Positions 1 through 5,138 of a stretch of DNA of 5,138 bases are shown here, one piece after another. The stretch lies in assembly GCA_030043175.1 (NCBI GenBank), contig JASHYD010000732.1:1-5138 (forward strand). Reading direction: 5' to 3'. A program made the translations under genes and the position numbers. Under the pieces are notes generated by a model, which worked only from the letters and a program-made list of their open reading frames with translations, was not told the origin of the DNA and did no database searches. This stretch comes from Xanthobacteraceae bacterium (GTDB lineage: Bacteria > Pseudomonadota > Alphaproteobacteria > Rhizobiales > Xanthobacteraceae). Each line of letters begins with the position of its first letter. Position 1 is the first letter of the stretch.

Positions 1-1
1 G

Positions 2-145
2 GTTTTCTCCAAGACAGTGATCGGCCCGATCTTCTTCGAGTTCATCCAGAGGAAGGGGGATGACGGTTTCGGCGAGGGAAACTTCAAGGCGCTGTTTGAA
101 TCAATAGAGGCAGACCAGATTCGGCGCGGCGTCCTCACCTCCTGA
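2..145 (+). CDS. hppD: 4-hydroxyphenylpyruvate dioxygenase, C-terminal end (partial)
   Basis: Only the last 47 residues are in the window; the 5' part lies to the left. HPPD is an Fe(II) enzyme that converts 4-hydroxyphenylpyruvate to homogentisate with loss of CO2, the second step of tyrosine breakdown. The visible stretch has the family's C-terminal signature: [20 protein letters not shown], then a helix ending in QIRRGVL. By family knowledge the Glu of FFEF (codon at 38-40) is the third iron ligand, and the terminal helix closes over the active site. The frame ends at TGA 143-145, as expected for an intact enzyme. Its product is the substrate of the next gene, so the two form a pathway pair, although the 192-base gap with a palindromic repeat leaves co-transcription uncertain. 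The short tail fits the family closely, so the call is secure. Confidence 0.93.
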   Translation, partial: VFSKTVIGPIFFEFIQRKGDDGFGEGNFKALFESIEADQIRRGVLTS

Positions 146-236
146 GCGATTTGGGCTTACGAGGCAACGAACGGCGAAAACCGTGTCCCTCGACAACGAA
201 ACGAGTGCGAGTTTCGATTAGGCTGCCCCAATCATT

Positions 237-297
237 GCCCGGCTTGACCAGGCGATCCAGTATGCGGGCGTTACTCGATCGCCCGGTCAAGCCGGGC
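237..297. repeat. Dispersed palindromic repeat (REP-like), hppD-hmgA intergenic
   Basis: Two 26-base arms, 237-262 and 272-297, are inverted copies that match at 24 of 26 positions, with mismatches at 250 and 258 against their partners. They enclose a 9-base loop. The arm begins GCCCGGCTTGACC and ends with GGTCAAGCCGGGC. From memory, this core matches a short palindromic element found in many copies between genes in Bradyrhizobium and related genomes. In RNA it would form a long stable hairpin, which could attenuate transcription from hppD into hmgA or protect the hppD mRNA end. No T-run follows, so it is not a standard intrinsic terminator. Confidence 0.75.
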
Positions 298-337
298 GGA
301 GTTCCCCCGATAGACAAAAACGAACCGGAGCACTTCC

Positions 338-1678
338 ATGGCGCACCCCACGCAACTTGAGCCGTCACGGAAAAACATCGCGGCACCGCTTGCAGCCATC
401 TCATACCAAGCCGGGTTCGGTAACCAGTTCCAGTCGGAAGCCGTGCCGGGTGCGCTGCCGGTAGGCCGTAACAGCCCGCAGCGAGGGCCGCTCGGGCTCT
501 ATGCGGAACAGATTTCCGGTACGGCCTTCACGGCGGCGCGTCACGAGAACCGCCGCACCTGGACCTACCGTATCTGGCCCTCTGTCGTGCACAAACCTTA
601 CCGGCGCATCGACAACGGCAAGCTGCGCACCGGCCCGTTCAACGAGACCGAGGCGACGCCGTCGCAATTGCGATGGAGCCCGTTCCCGATCCCGCAAGAT
701 CCGACCGATTTCATTGATGGCATCGTCACCATTGGCGGCAGCGGCAGCGCTGCCGACCAGACCGGCATGGCGGTTCATATCTATGCCGCCGGCGCCTCCA
801 TGGCGGAGCGCTATTTCTACAACGCGGACGGAGAGATGCTCATCGTCCCGCAGCAGGGTCGCGTGCGCTTCGTCACCGAGCTCGGGATCCTCGATGTGGA
901 TAACGGCGAGATCGCCATCATGCCGCGAGGCTTAAGGTTTCGCGTCGAGCTGCCGGACGGCCCGTCCCGCGGCTACATCTGCGAGAATTACGGCCAGGCG
1001 TTCCGGCTGCCGGAGCTTGGGCCGCTCGGCGCCAACGGCCTGGCCAATCCGCGCGATTTCCAGGCGCCGGTTGCCTCCTATGAGGACAGACAGACGCCTT
1101 GCACAATCGTCGCGAAGTTCCAGGGCAATCTGTGGGCCGCCGAGAGCCCGCATTCGCCGCTCAGCGTGGTCGCCTGGCACGGCAATTTCGTTCCTTGCAA
1201 ATACGACCTCGCGCGCTTCATGGCGATCGGGACCATCAGCTTCGACCATCCGGACCCTTCGATCTTTACTGTGCTGACGGCGCCGTCAGATATTCCGGGC
1301 ACCGCCAACGTCGATTTCGTCATCTTCCCGCCCCGCTGGCTGGTCGGCGAAGACACCTTCCGGCCGCCGTGGTACCATCGCAACGTGATGTGCGAGTTCA
1401 TGGGTTTGCTCAAAGGCGTCTATGACGCGAAGGCAGAGGGCTTTCTGCCCGGCGGCGCCAGCCTCCACAATTGCATGAGCGCTCACGGGCCGGACGCAGA
1501 AACCTTCGCGCGCGCGAGCACTGCCGAACTCAAGCCCCACAAGCTCGACAACACGCTAGCCTTCATGTTCGAAAGCCGGTTTGCCATGCGGCTTACCCGC
1601 TATGCGATGGAATCTTCAGAGCTGCAGCATGACTATTTCGAGGGCTGGCAAGGGCTGAAGCGTTATTTTCCGCCCTAG
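338..1678 (+). CDS. hmgA: Homogentisate 1,2-dioxygenase
   Basis: Cytosolic non-heme iron enzyme that opens the ring of homogentisate to give maleylacetoacetate, the third step of tyrosine/phenylalanine degradation. The 446-residue length is normal for the family. Conserved blocks run throughout: [19 protein letters not shown] near residues 23-41, the N-terminal jelly-roll region, then [15 protein letters not shown] at 277-291. By alignment to human HGD with a constant offset of 12, the iron ligands are His347 and Glu353 (YHRNVMCEF) and His383 (SAHGPD), and the catalytic base is His304 ([10 protein letters not shown]). All are present, so the enzyme should be active. The ATG at 338 has GGAG at 327-330, seven bases upstream, and the conserved block begins about 22 residues in. 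It follows hppD, which makes its substrate. The isomerase and hydrolase that finish the pathway are not seen downstream. Confidence 0.97.
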   Translation: MAHPTQLEPSRKNIAAPLAAISYQAGFGNQFQSEAVPGALPVGRNSPQRGPLGLYAEQISGTAFTAARHENRRTWTYRIWPSVVHKPYRRIDNGKLRTGPFNETEATPSQLRWSPFPIPQDPTDFIDGIVTIGGSGSAADQTGMAVHIYAAGASMAERYFYNADGEMLIVPQQGRVRFVTELGILDVDNGEIAIMPRGLRFRVELPDGPSRGYICENYGQAFRLPELGPLGANGLANPRDFQAPVASYEDRQTPCTIVAKFQGNLWAAESPHSPLSVVAWHGNFVPCKYDLARFMAIGTISFDHPDPSIFTVLTAPSDIPGTANVDFVIFPPRWLVGEDTFRPPWYHRNVMCEFMGLLKGVYDAKAEGFLPGGASLHNCMSAHGPDAETFARASTAELKPHKLDNTLAFMFESRFAMRLTRYAMESSELQHDYFEGWQGLKRYFPP

Positions 1679-1765
1679 CACTGTTGCGCGCAGCGAAACC
1701 CATCGTCGGCCGATTTTGCTACCGCTCAACCGTCCCGCCCACGCCAGCGTTATTTGCCGGACATG

Positions 1766-1792
1766 GAGCCCGGGTGGAACGCAGCTAATCCG
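1766..1792. repeat. Possible degenerate copy of a second dispersed repeat
   Basis: The segment beginning AGCCCGGGTGGAACGCAGC and ending AATCCG resembles a short repeat that I recall as common between genes in Bradyrhizobium-type genomes (form AGCCCGGATGGAGCGCAGCG, then AAATCCGGG). Here it is one base shorter and diverged, and its closing arm is incomplete. It lies in the 191-base gap between hmgA and the DUF4260-like gene, where I see no other gene. The family assignment is from memory and uncertain. Confidence 0.35.
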
Positions 1793-1869
1793 TAACGGTC
1801 AATCCTGGCCCCCGCCGCTCCATCCGAGCGGTATGGTGCCGGCACAAAATCCCGCGGAAAGGACTTCCC

Positions 1870-2259
1870 GTGGACACGCTCGCTCCCGCCGTAGCCGGCA
1901 CTCCCCGCGTGCTGCTGCGCATCGAGGGCGCCTGCATCTTCGCGATCGCCGTCGTGTTGTATTCCCGGCTGGGCGAGAGTTGGTGGCTATTCGCAATTCT
2001 GTTCCTCGCCCCCGACCTCGCTTTCCTCGGATATCTGGCGGGAGCGCGTGCGGGTGCGGTCGCCTACAACGCCCTTCACACGGTCGCCGGCCCAATCCTT
2101 CTGGGGCTTGCGGGCCTGTTCGTGCCATACGAACCCGCCGTCGCGGATGCCCTGATCTGGCTTGCCCATTGCGGCATCGATCGGGCGCTCGGCTACGGTT
2201 TGAAATACCAGGCCGGTTTCGGCTTCACGCATCTCGGCCGCATCGGACGGGCGGCTTGA
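1870..2259 (+). CDS. DUF4260-like small membrane protein
   Basis: A 129-residue protein of unknown function with a GTG start, chosen because AAAGGA at 1858-1863 sits six bases upstream and the conserved region starts soon after. Four hydrophobic segments are visible at about residues 15-34, 38-58, 67-86 and 90-108, so it is probably an inner-membrane protein. Recognisable blocks are WWLFAILFLAPDLAFLGYLA (38-57), YNALHTVAGP (66-75), LIWLAHCGIDRALGYGLKY (95-113) and a closing FGFTHLGRIGR (117-127). I recall these as the pattern of the DUF4260 family, including its charged or polar residues inside the membrane segments (PDL, HT, H..ID). It lies 191 bases after hmgA in the same direction. Nothing links it to tyrosine degradation apart from position. 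The family call is fairly sure; the function is unknown. Confidence 0.85.
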   Translation: MDTLAPAVAGTPRVLLRIEGACIFAIAVVLYSRLGESWWLFAILFLAPDLAFLGYLAGARAGAVAYNALHTVAGPILLGLAGLFVPYEPAVADALIWLAHCGIDRALGYGLKYQAGFGFTHLGRIGRAA

Positions 2260-2275
2260 TGGCGGGCGTCAATCG

Positions 2276-2316
2276 TTGGCAACTATTGGCAATTGACATA
2301 AAGAAATCCTTATATT
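2276..2316 (+). promoter_or_regulatory. AT-rich promoter-like segment with an imperfect palindrome
   Basis: TTGGCAA occurs twice ten bases apart (2276-2282 and 2286-2292) and is followed by TTGACA at 2293-2298. TTGGCA at 2286-2291 with TATATT at 2311-2316 gives a -35/-10 pair with a 19-base spacer (18 if TTATAT 2310-2315 is used). The overlapping ATAAAGAAATCCTTAT at 2298-2313 is an imperfect palindrome. It loosely resembles the ATAAAG-CTTTAT type of operator that I remember upstream of methionine-cycle genes in alphaproteobacteria, but no such gene follows. The segment stands out from GC-rich surroundings and could drive the signal-peptide ORF starting 66 bases further on. Confidence 0.35.
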
Positions 2317-2381
2317 CCGTGGCGCGGGGCTTGGGGGAAATCACCGACTGACCATCGCAGCTCACCTGAGGACGAGTGCGA

Positions 2382-2750
2382 ATGGCCAATATTAGCGGAG
2401 AAAGCCAAGCGAGTTTCCGGTGGACGCTTTTGTGCGCGACGATGGGTATCGCCGTGATAGTCTCACCCTGTTTCGCGCACGAGGATCGGGAGTGCCTCGC
2501 AAGGCATACAAGCAGATCCACTGGGAAAGGCACAAGAAGCGTTCACTTGCGACAGTCTCGTGCCCGGGTCTGTTTCGATATCTATCGACGCCGAAGGGAA
2601 CAGATACCAGCACCCATAGACGATCAAGGGGACAATGGGGGGATTGCTACAGTGCGACGCCTAGAGCGATGCCTCAGCCATGATCCGAGACCCGGCTCGT
2701 TTGGTAAGCAGAAGCTACCCCATTACTGTTGGTCAGCGCGACTTAGATAG
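2382..2750 (+). pseudogene. Signal-peptide ORF with a probably out-of-frame tail
   Basis: The ATG at 2382 follows GAGGA (2368-2372) by nine bases, better placed than the GTG at 2376. The first 32 residues are a convincing Sec signal peptide: a short polar start, a hydrophobic core around WTLLCATMGIAVIV, then SPCFA before a likely cleavage. After that the frame becomes arginine- and cysteine-rich (for example HLRQSRARVCFDIYRRRREQ) and ends with no recognisable domain. In another frame (2461-2619) the DNA reads more like a normal protein, with GKAQEAFTCDSLVPGSVSIS followed by IDAEGNRYQHP and a stop. A one-base insertion just after the signal peptide would join the two. I read this as a decayed gene for a small exported protein. 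It could instead be a real, unfamiliar secreted protein of 122 residues. Confidence 0.45.
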
Positions 2751-2781
2751 ACCACTGCGAAACGAAGCGTGGAGAATGCCA

Positions 2782-3402
2782 ATGACACATAAAATGCGTT
2801 CCACATTCGTCATGTCAGCGTCTACAAGGGCGGGAGTGGTAATCGGGGCGACCCTGTCCGCAGCGGTCATTTCGGGTGATCCAGCAGTCGCGGCTGAAGC
2901 AGCGCAAGGCACCACTGCCGAACTGCAGTTCACCTATTCGCCTTGGGCAAAGTTCTGCGGAAGAGGGTCGTTGGGTGGTAGGGAGGTCTGCTTTACCGGC
3001 AAGGACGCCCGCACCAAGGACGGTCAAACGTTCATTGCCGCCACTCTGATCGAGCCGGAAGGTCAGCCTAAGAGGTTCCACGTCAGCGTGCCGAGTTCGC
3101 TTCACCCACGAGGCCCCCGCATTATCATCGACATGGGGCCGGAGATTAGTAGCACTTTCTTTAGCTGCTCGGCCGATACATGCACGGCAGACTATGAAGC
3201 GACGCCCGAGCTGGTCGATAAGCTCAAGAAAGGTCAGATGCTGCAAATCCAGGTCGGCGGCCTCGCCCCTATGATCCCAGTCCTTTTGCCGCTCGTAGAC
3301 AGTAGCGGGAACAGCTTTACCAGAGCCAACGAGGGGCCGCCGACTGATCCAAAGGCATTCCGGCTGCAACAAAAGGAGCGAGAGAAGCGGTGGCGATTTT
3401 GA
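2782..3402 (+). CDS. IalB-family (invasion associated locus B) periplasmic protein
   Basis: A 206-residue exported protein. The frame is open from an ATG at 2680, but GGAG at 2771-2774 lies seven bases before ATG 2782, which also places a normal signal peptide at the N-terminus: basic start, hydrophobic core about 17-30, and likely cleavage after AVA or VAA near 37-38. The mature part has the IalB pattern: WAKFCG (55-60), EVCFTGKDART (68-78), ATLIEPEG (87-94), a second Cys pair in FSCSADTCTADYEATPELV (127-145), KLKKGQ (147-152) and a C-terminal ANEGPPTDPKAF (182-193). The four cysteines (59, 70, 129, 134) could form periplasmic disulfides. Family members are named after a Bartonella protein involved in erythrocyte invasion, but free-living and symbiotic Rhizobiales carry several, and their role is unknown. 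The name should therefore not be read as virulence. Confidence 0.85.
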   Translation: MTHKMRSTFVMSASTRAGVVIGATLSAAVISGDPAVAAEAAQGTTAELQFTYSPWAKFCGRGSLGGREVCFTGKDARTKDGQTFIAATLIEPEGQPKRFHVSVPSSLHPRGPRIIIDMGPEISSTFFSCSADTCTADYEATPELVDKLKKGQMLQIQVGGLAPMIPVLLPLVDSSGNSFTRANEGPPTDPKAFRLQQKEREKRWRF

Positions 3403-3478
3403 AGCCTCGCCTCACGAGACCTCGGCACAAGTGGCTGCTTAATCTGCACGATAGGCAAAGTGAAGAGATTTGGTGTCG

Positions 3479-3518
3479 GGAGGCCGGGCCTGTCCTGGCC
3501 GCTTCGGGGCCGCCCTCC
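3479..3518. terminator. GC-rich hairpin between convergent genes
   Basis: GGAGG at 3479-3483 pairs with CCTCC at 3514-3518, and further interrupted GC pairing is possible inside it. The element sits between the end of the IalB-family gene and the end of the minus-strand methyltransferase pseudogene, where a two-way terminator would be expected. No T-run is present on either side and the inner stem needs bulges, so this is a weak call. I see no gene in 3403-3534. Confidence 0.25.
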
Positions 3519-3534
3519 AGCCTCGCTATCTGAG

Positions 3535-4227
3535 TCAGCGGTTCATCAAGGCGAATGCACCCCAACCCAGGTACTCGCGCTGATACCGGGCATGGCGCGC
3601 GGGCGCGGCGGTGAGTTCGGCTCGCAGGTCAGCCAGCTTGCTGGCGTCAAGCCAGCGGCGGATGTTCAACCATTTCGCCGCCTCGTAGCGGTCCCAGCTG
3701 TCCTCGGCAAGGACCATCGCCACCACGTCGCAGCCAAGTTCGCCAACGACTCGATGAACTCCGGCAGCGGCAGCCACGGCATCCTCGCTGGTGGCACCGC
3801 AGCCCTCCACGGTGGCCTGGTCGGGGGGCTCGCGGCGCCAGCAGACCTCGCCGATCAGTATCATGCCGCCAGGGGCGAGGCTGCGTCGGAGCAGGCCGAC
3901 CGTAGCCGCGAGGCCCCGCCGATCCAGGTCGCGCCAATGCACGAGGCGATGCCGACCGACGCACTGGTGACGTAACCCGATGCATCGACATGCACGAAGC
4001 TGACCCGGTCGGCGACACCAAGCTCGGCGAAGTACGCGCTTCACGCGCCGAAACACTCGGCTGCGCGGCTCGCGGCCCAGCCCGAGTATGACGACGACGA
4101 GGCAGTGCGCTTCCGTGATCAGAGACCGAAGGTGGTTGACGGCGGCATCGGAAAAAACATCACGCTCGTTCCACGCGGCCAGCCATGCCTGTACGATTGC
4201 CAAGTCAAGCGGCTTCTCACGGCCCAT
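3535..4227 (-). pseudogene. Class I SAM-dependent methyltransferase, frameshifted pseudogene
   Basis: One 230-codon frame runs from ATG 4227, with GGGAGGAG four bases upstream, to TGA 3535. Conserved methyltransferase pieces switch frames. ELGVADRVSFVHVDASGY and CIGATWIGG are in frame +1 (about 4034-3915). LLRRSLAPGGMILIGE and WRREPPDQATVEGC are in the main frame (about 3915-3781). WLPLPEFIES is again in +1 (about 3779-3747). GELGCDVV, SWDRYEAAKWLNIRRWLDA and REYLGWGAFALMNR return to the main frame up to the stop. The G-run at 3914-3917, one base short, explains one shift. Motif I (DxGxGxG), needed to bind SAM, appears in no frame. The first 22 or so residues (AIVQAWLAAWNERDV) look instead like the start of a SnoaL/NTF2-like protein. 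The open 230-codon frame is therefore misleading and the product should be inactive. Confidence 0.8.
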
Positions 4228-4433
4228 TTTGCTCCTCCCGAAGGCTCAGCGCTACGGAAGCTAGAGAGCGCACCAAGAAGGCGGAATGAGCGTTTGAAAA
4301 GGTTGTTGGCAAGCAGCAGGCAGTGATTCCTCGGTCGTGTAGGTGTTCTACAACCATCAGTGATAACGCTGGATGGAAAACCTTTGGTCGCTTGCTGATA
4401 TAGTGAAAGTTCTTGAGGGCAGGGAAGCACCCA

Positions 4434-4652
4434 ATGAACACGCGAGCGGCTGTCCTGAGAAAGCTCGCTTTGGCTGAGCGACATGTTTTAGAAGGGCGCA
4501 AAATCGTTGCACGACAGCGCGACCTCGTTGCATCACGCGGGGGGTACGACATGGCTTTTGCTGAGCAGTTGCTAGACCAATTCGAGCGCAGTCTGGCAAC
4601 CTTTGAGGGGGACTACCGCGCTATCCGAGCCGAGTTGGAAAAATCAAAATGA
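4434..4652 (+). CDS. Small helical hypothetical protein
   Basis: A 72-residue protein. The ATG at 4434 is preferred over an upstream TTG at 4413 because AGGGA at 4421-4425 lies eight bases before it. The sequence is almost wholly amphipathic helix, rich in Ala, Arg, Glu and Leu: LALAERHVLEGRKIVARQRD (about 11-30), a Gly-Gly turn near 35-36, then AEQLLDQFERSLATFEGDYR (about 42-61) and RAELEK at the end. This suggests a two-helix coiled-coil hairpin. I recall similar short proteins (AERHV-EG---I-RQR--V, then A--LL--FE) as very common in Bradyrhizobium and relatives, with no known function. It has no signal peptide or membrane segment. It is divergent to the methyltransferase pseudogene; the 206 bases between them should hold promoters for both, but I see no clear -35/-10 pair. 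Confidence 0.75.
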   Translation: MNTRAAVLRKLALAERHVLEGRKIVARQRDLVASRGGYDMAFAEQLLDQFERSLATFEGDYRAIRAELEKSK

Positions 4653-4669
4653 GCGTTCGGCCGATTCTT

Positions 4670-4715
4670 GGCGGCTCAACCGTAAGCGAGTTCCCCCCCG
4701 TTCGGCTGAGCCGCC
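4670..4715 (+). terminator. Inverted repeat just after the small helical gene
   Basis: GGCGGCTCAACCG at 4670-4682 and CGGCTGAGCCGCC at 4703-4715 pair over 13 bases with one A-C mismatch, around a 20-base loop that contains a C-run. It begins 17 bases after the stop codon at 4650-4652, a usual place for a terminator or a 3'-end stabiliser. There is no T-run after the stem, so an intrinsic terminator in the strict sense is not shown. Confidence 0.45.
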
Positions 4716-4805
4716 CAGCTTGGCTCCTCCCGAGCAAACCAAACCCGCTACCATTGTCGCGTATGCTGGGCGGGCAGCAGCGCACGAAACTAAACGAAAC
4801 GGATA

Positions 4806-4851
4806 GGCCGCCGGTTCTCAGGCGTGTAGCGGGCGAGAACCAGGGGCGGCC
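4806..4851. repeat. Strong bulged hairpin, intergenic
   Basis: GGCCGCCGGTTCTC at 4806-4819 pairs fully with GAGAACC (4835-4841) and GGCGGCC (4845-4851). The only irregularity is a 3-base bulge (AGG, 4842-4844); the loop has 15 bases. This is 14 perfect base pairs in two blocks of seven. Neither strand has a U-tract after the stem. It may be a repeat unit, an mRNA 3' structure for nusG read from the minus strand, or part of a structured RNA. Confidence 0.55.
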
Positions 4852-4978
4852 AAAATGCGCAACAGCCGCGATGCGGATGGAACGCTCGGTTATAATTCCA
4901 ACATTGGAGGTTTGTTCCTGGCCATTCGAAAAATTCTCCGCACGACGACACTCCGCAACATTTGATTAAGGGGCTGCC

Positions 4979-5046
4979 ATGAGCGAGTACCGAAAGAAGC
5001 CGAAGAGTGTTTGAGTATCGCGAAAAAGATGAGAGAGCCGCCTTAG
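4979..5046 (+). pseudogene. Truncated, frameshifted remnant of a small rhizobial helical protein gene
   Basis: The ATG at 4979 has AAGGGG upstream and reads MSEYRKKPKSV before a stop at 5012-5014. Moving to the next frame at 4999 gives [15 protein letters not shown] and a stop at 5044-5046. Joined, MSEYRKK plus AEECLSIAKKMREP matches what I recall as the start of a small protein frequent in Bradyrhizobium and relatives (MS-YR-KAEEC---A--M--P, usually some 60-80 residues). One base has therefore been lost around 4994-4999 and the rest of the gene is missing, with the remnant running into the end of nusG on the other strand. The family has no known function. The product would be 11 residues and is probably meaningless. 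Confidence 0.65.
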
Positions 5047-5138
5047 CTTTTCTCGACCTGGCCGAATTCCAGCTCGACCGGTGTGACGCGGCCGAAAATC
5101 GACACCGCGACCTTGAGCCGGGAGCGCTCCTCATCGAC
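5043..5138 (-). CDS. nusG: Transcription termination/antitermination protein NusG, C-terminal end (partial)
   Basis: Read on the minus strand, the last 31 codons give [20 protein letters not shown], then [11 protein letters not shown] and a TAA stop (complement of 5043-5045). This is the end of the KOW domain of NusG, with the family's KV-VSIFGR-TPVEL-F-QVEK ending. NusG binds RNA polymerase through its N-terminal domain, while the KOW domain contacts Rho or ribosomal protein S10, linking transcription to termination or translation. Only the last part is in the window; the rest and presumably secE lie to the right. The usual downstream gene, rplK, does not follow in the 390 bases up to the small helical gene, so nusG here ends its own transcription unit or the ribosomal genes are elsewhere. 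No clear terminator follows directly. Confidence 0.93.
   Translation of the reverse strand, partial: VDEERSRLKVAVSIFGRVTPVELEFGQVEKS

Larger units (their letters stand above)
4653..4978. other. Intergenic stretch without a convincing gene
   Basis: Open frames exist on both strands here, including one whose ATG overlaps the preceding stop as ATGA (4649-4969, 106 codons), but its translation shows no domain, no helix pattern and a Pro/Arg-rich composition typical of non-coding GC-rich DNA. What can be seen is two inverted repeats, 4670-4715 and 4806-4851, listed separately, and an isolated TATAAT at 4891-4896 without a good -35 partner that could serve the remnant beginning at 4979. Confidence 0.5.

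Noticed and set aside
2293..2316. TTGACA plus TATATT read as a standard sigma-70 promoter
   Set aside because: The spacing is only 12 bases; the TTGGCA at 2286 gives a more acceptable distance.
2680..2781. Upstream extension of the IalB-family gene to the ATG at 2680
   Set aside because: It would put 34 polar residues before the signal peptide, and the ribosome site fits ATG 2782.
3460..3975. 171-codon plus-strand frame opposite the methyltransferase
   Set aside because: The conserved methyltransferase blocks are on the minus strand; this frame is their complement and shows no features of its own.
4649..4969. 106-codon plus-strand frame with ATGA overlap to the preceding small gene
   Set aside because: The overlap looks like translational coupling, but the translation is Pro/Arg-rich, has no domain or helix pattern, and runs through two strong hairpins.
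4790..5134. 114-codon minus-strand frame overlapping the nusG end
   Set aside because: It reads the nusG C-terminal codons in the wrong frame; the NusG frame is unmistakable.
1..5138. CRISPR array, tRNA or rRNA gene, intact insertion sequence
   Set aside because: I saw no regularly spaced direct repeats, no cloverleaf-type sequence and no transposase-like translation on either strand.

Overview
The window looks like a chromosomal stretch from an alphaproteobacterium of the Bradyrhizobium/Rhodopseudomonas type. The base composition is GC-rich. The proteins read like members of that group: an aromatic-catabolism homogentisate dioxygenase, an IalB-family periplasmic protein, a DUF4260-type membrane protein, a NusG C-terminus and small helical rhizobial proteins. 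A dispersed palindromic repeat of the kind scattered through Bradyrhizobium genomes lies near the left end. The assignment rests on recognition by eye, not on a database search.

Left part (1-2259): the 3' end of a 4-hydroxyphenylpyruvate dioxygenase gene is followed by a complete homogentisate 1,2-dioxygenase gene. These are two consecutive steps of tyrosine/phenylalanine degradation. A 192-base gap separates them and carries the palindromic repeat. No maleylacetoacetate isomerase or fumarylacetoacetase gene follows within the window. Instead comes a small four-helix DUF4260-like membrane protein gene with a GTG start.

Middle part (2260-3402): an AT-rich promoter-like segment precedes an open frame that begins with a good ribosome site and a clear signal peptide but then turns into arginine-rich, unprotein-like sequence. 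It is probably a decayed gene. Next is an intact gene for a secreted IalB-family protein.

Right part (3403-5138): a minus-strand methyltransferase pseudogene has its conserved pieces scattered over at least two reading frames. It is followed by an intact gene for a small helical protein on the plus strand, about 330 bases with two strong inverted repeats and no convincing gene, a truncated and frameshifted remnant of a small rhizobial protein gene, and finally the 3' end of nusG on the minus strand. Between ialB and nusG the DNA looks like a decay zone with three genes in different stages of loss or preservation.

I found no convincing novel multi-gene system. The most useful observations are the pseudogene with compensating frameshifts, the gene remnant abutting nusG, the signal-peptide ORF without a believable mature protein, and the unexplained hairpins.
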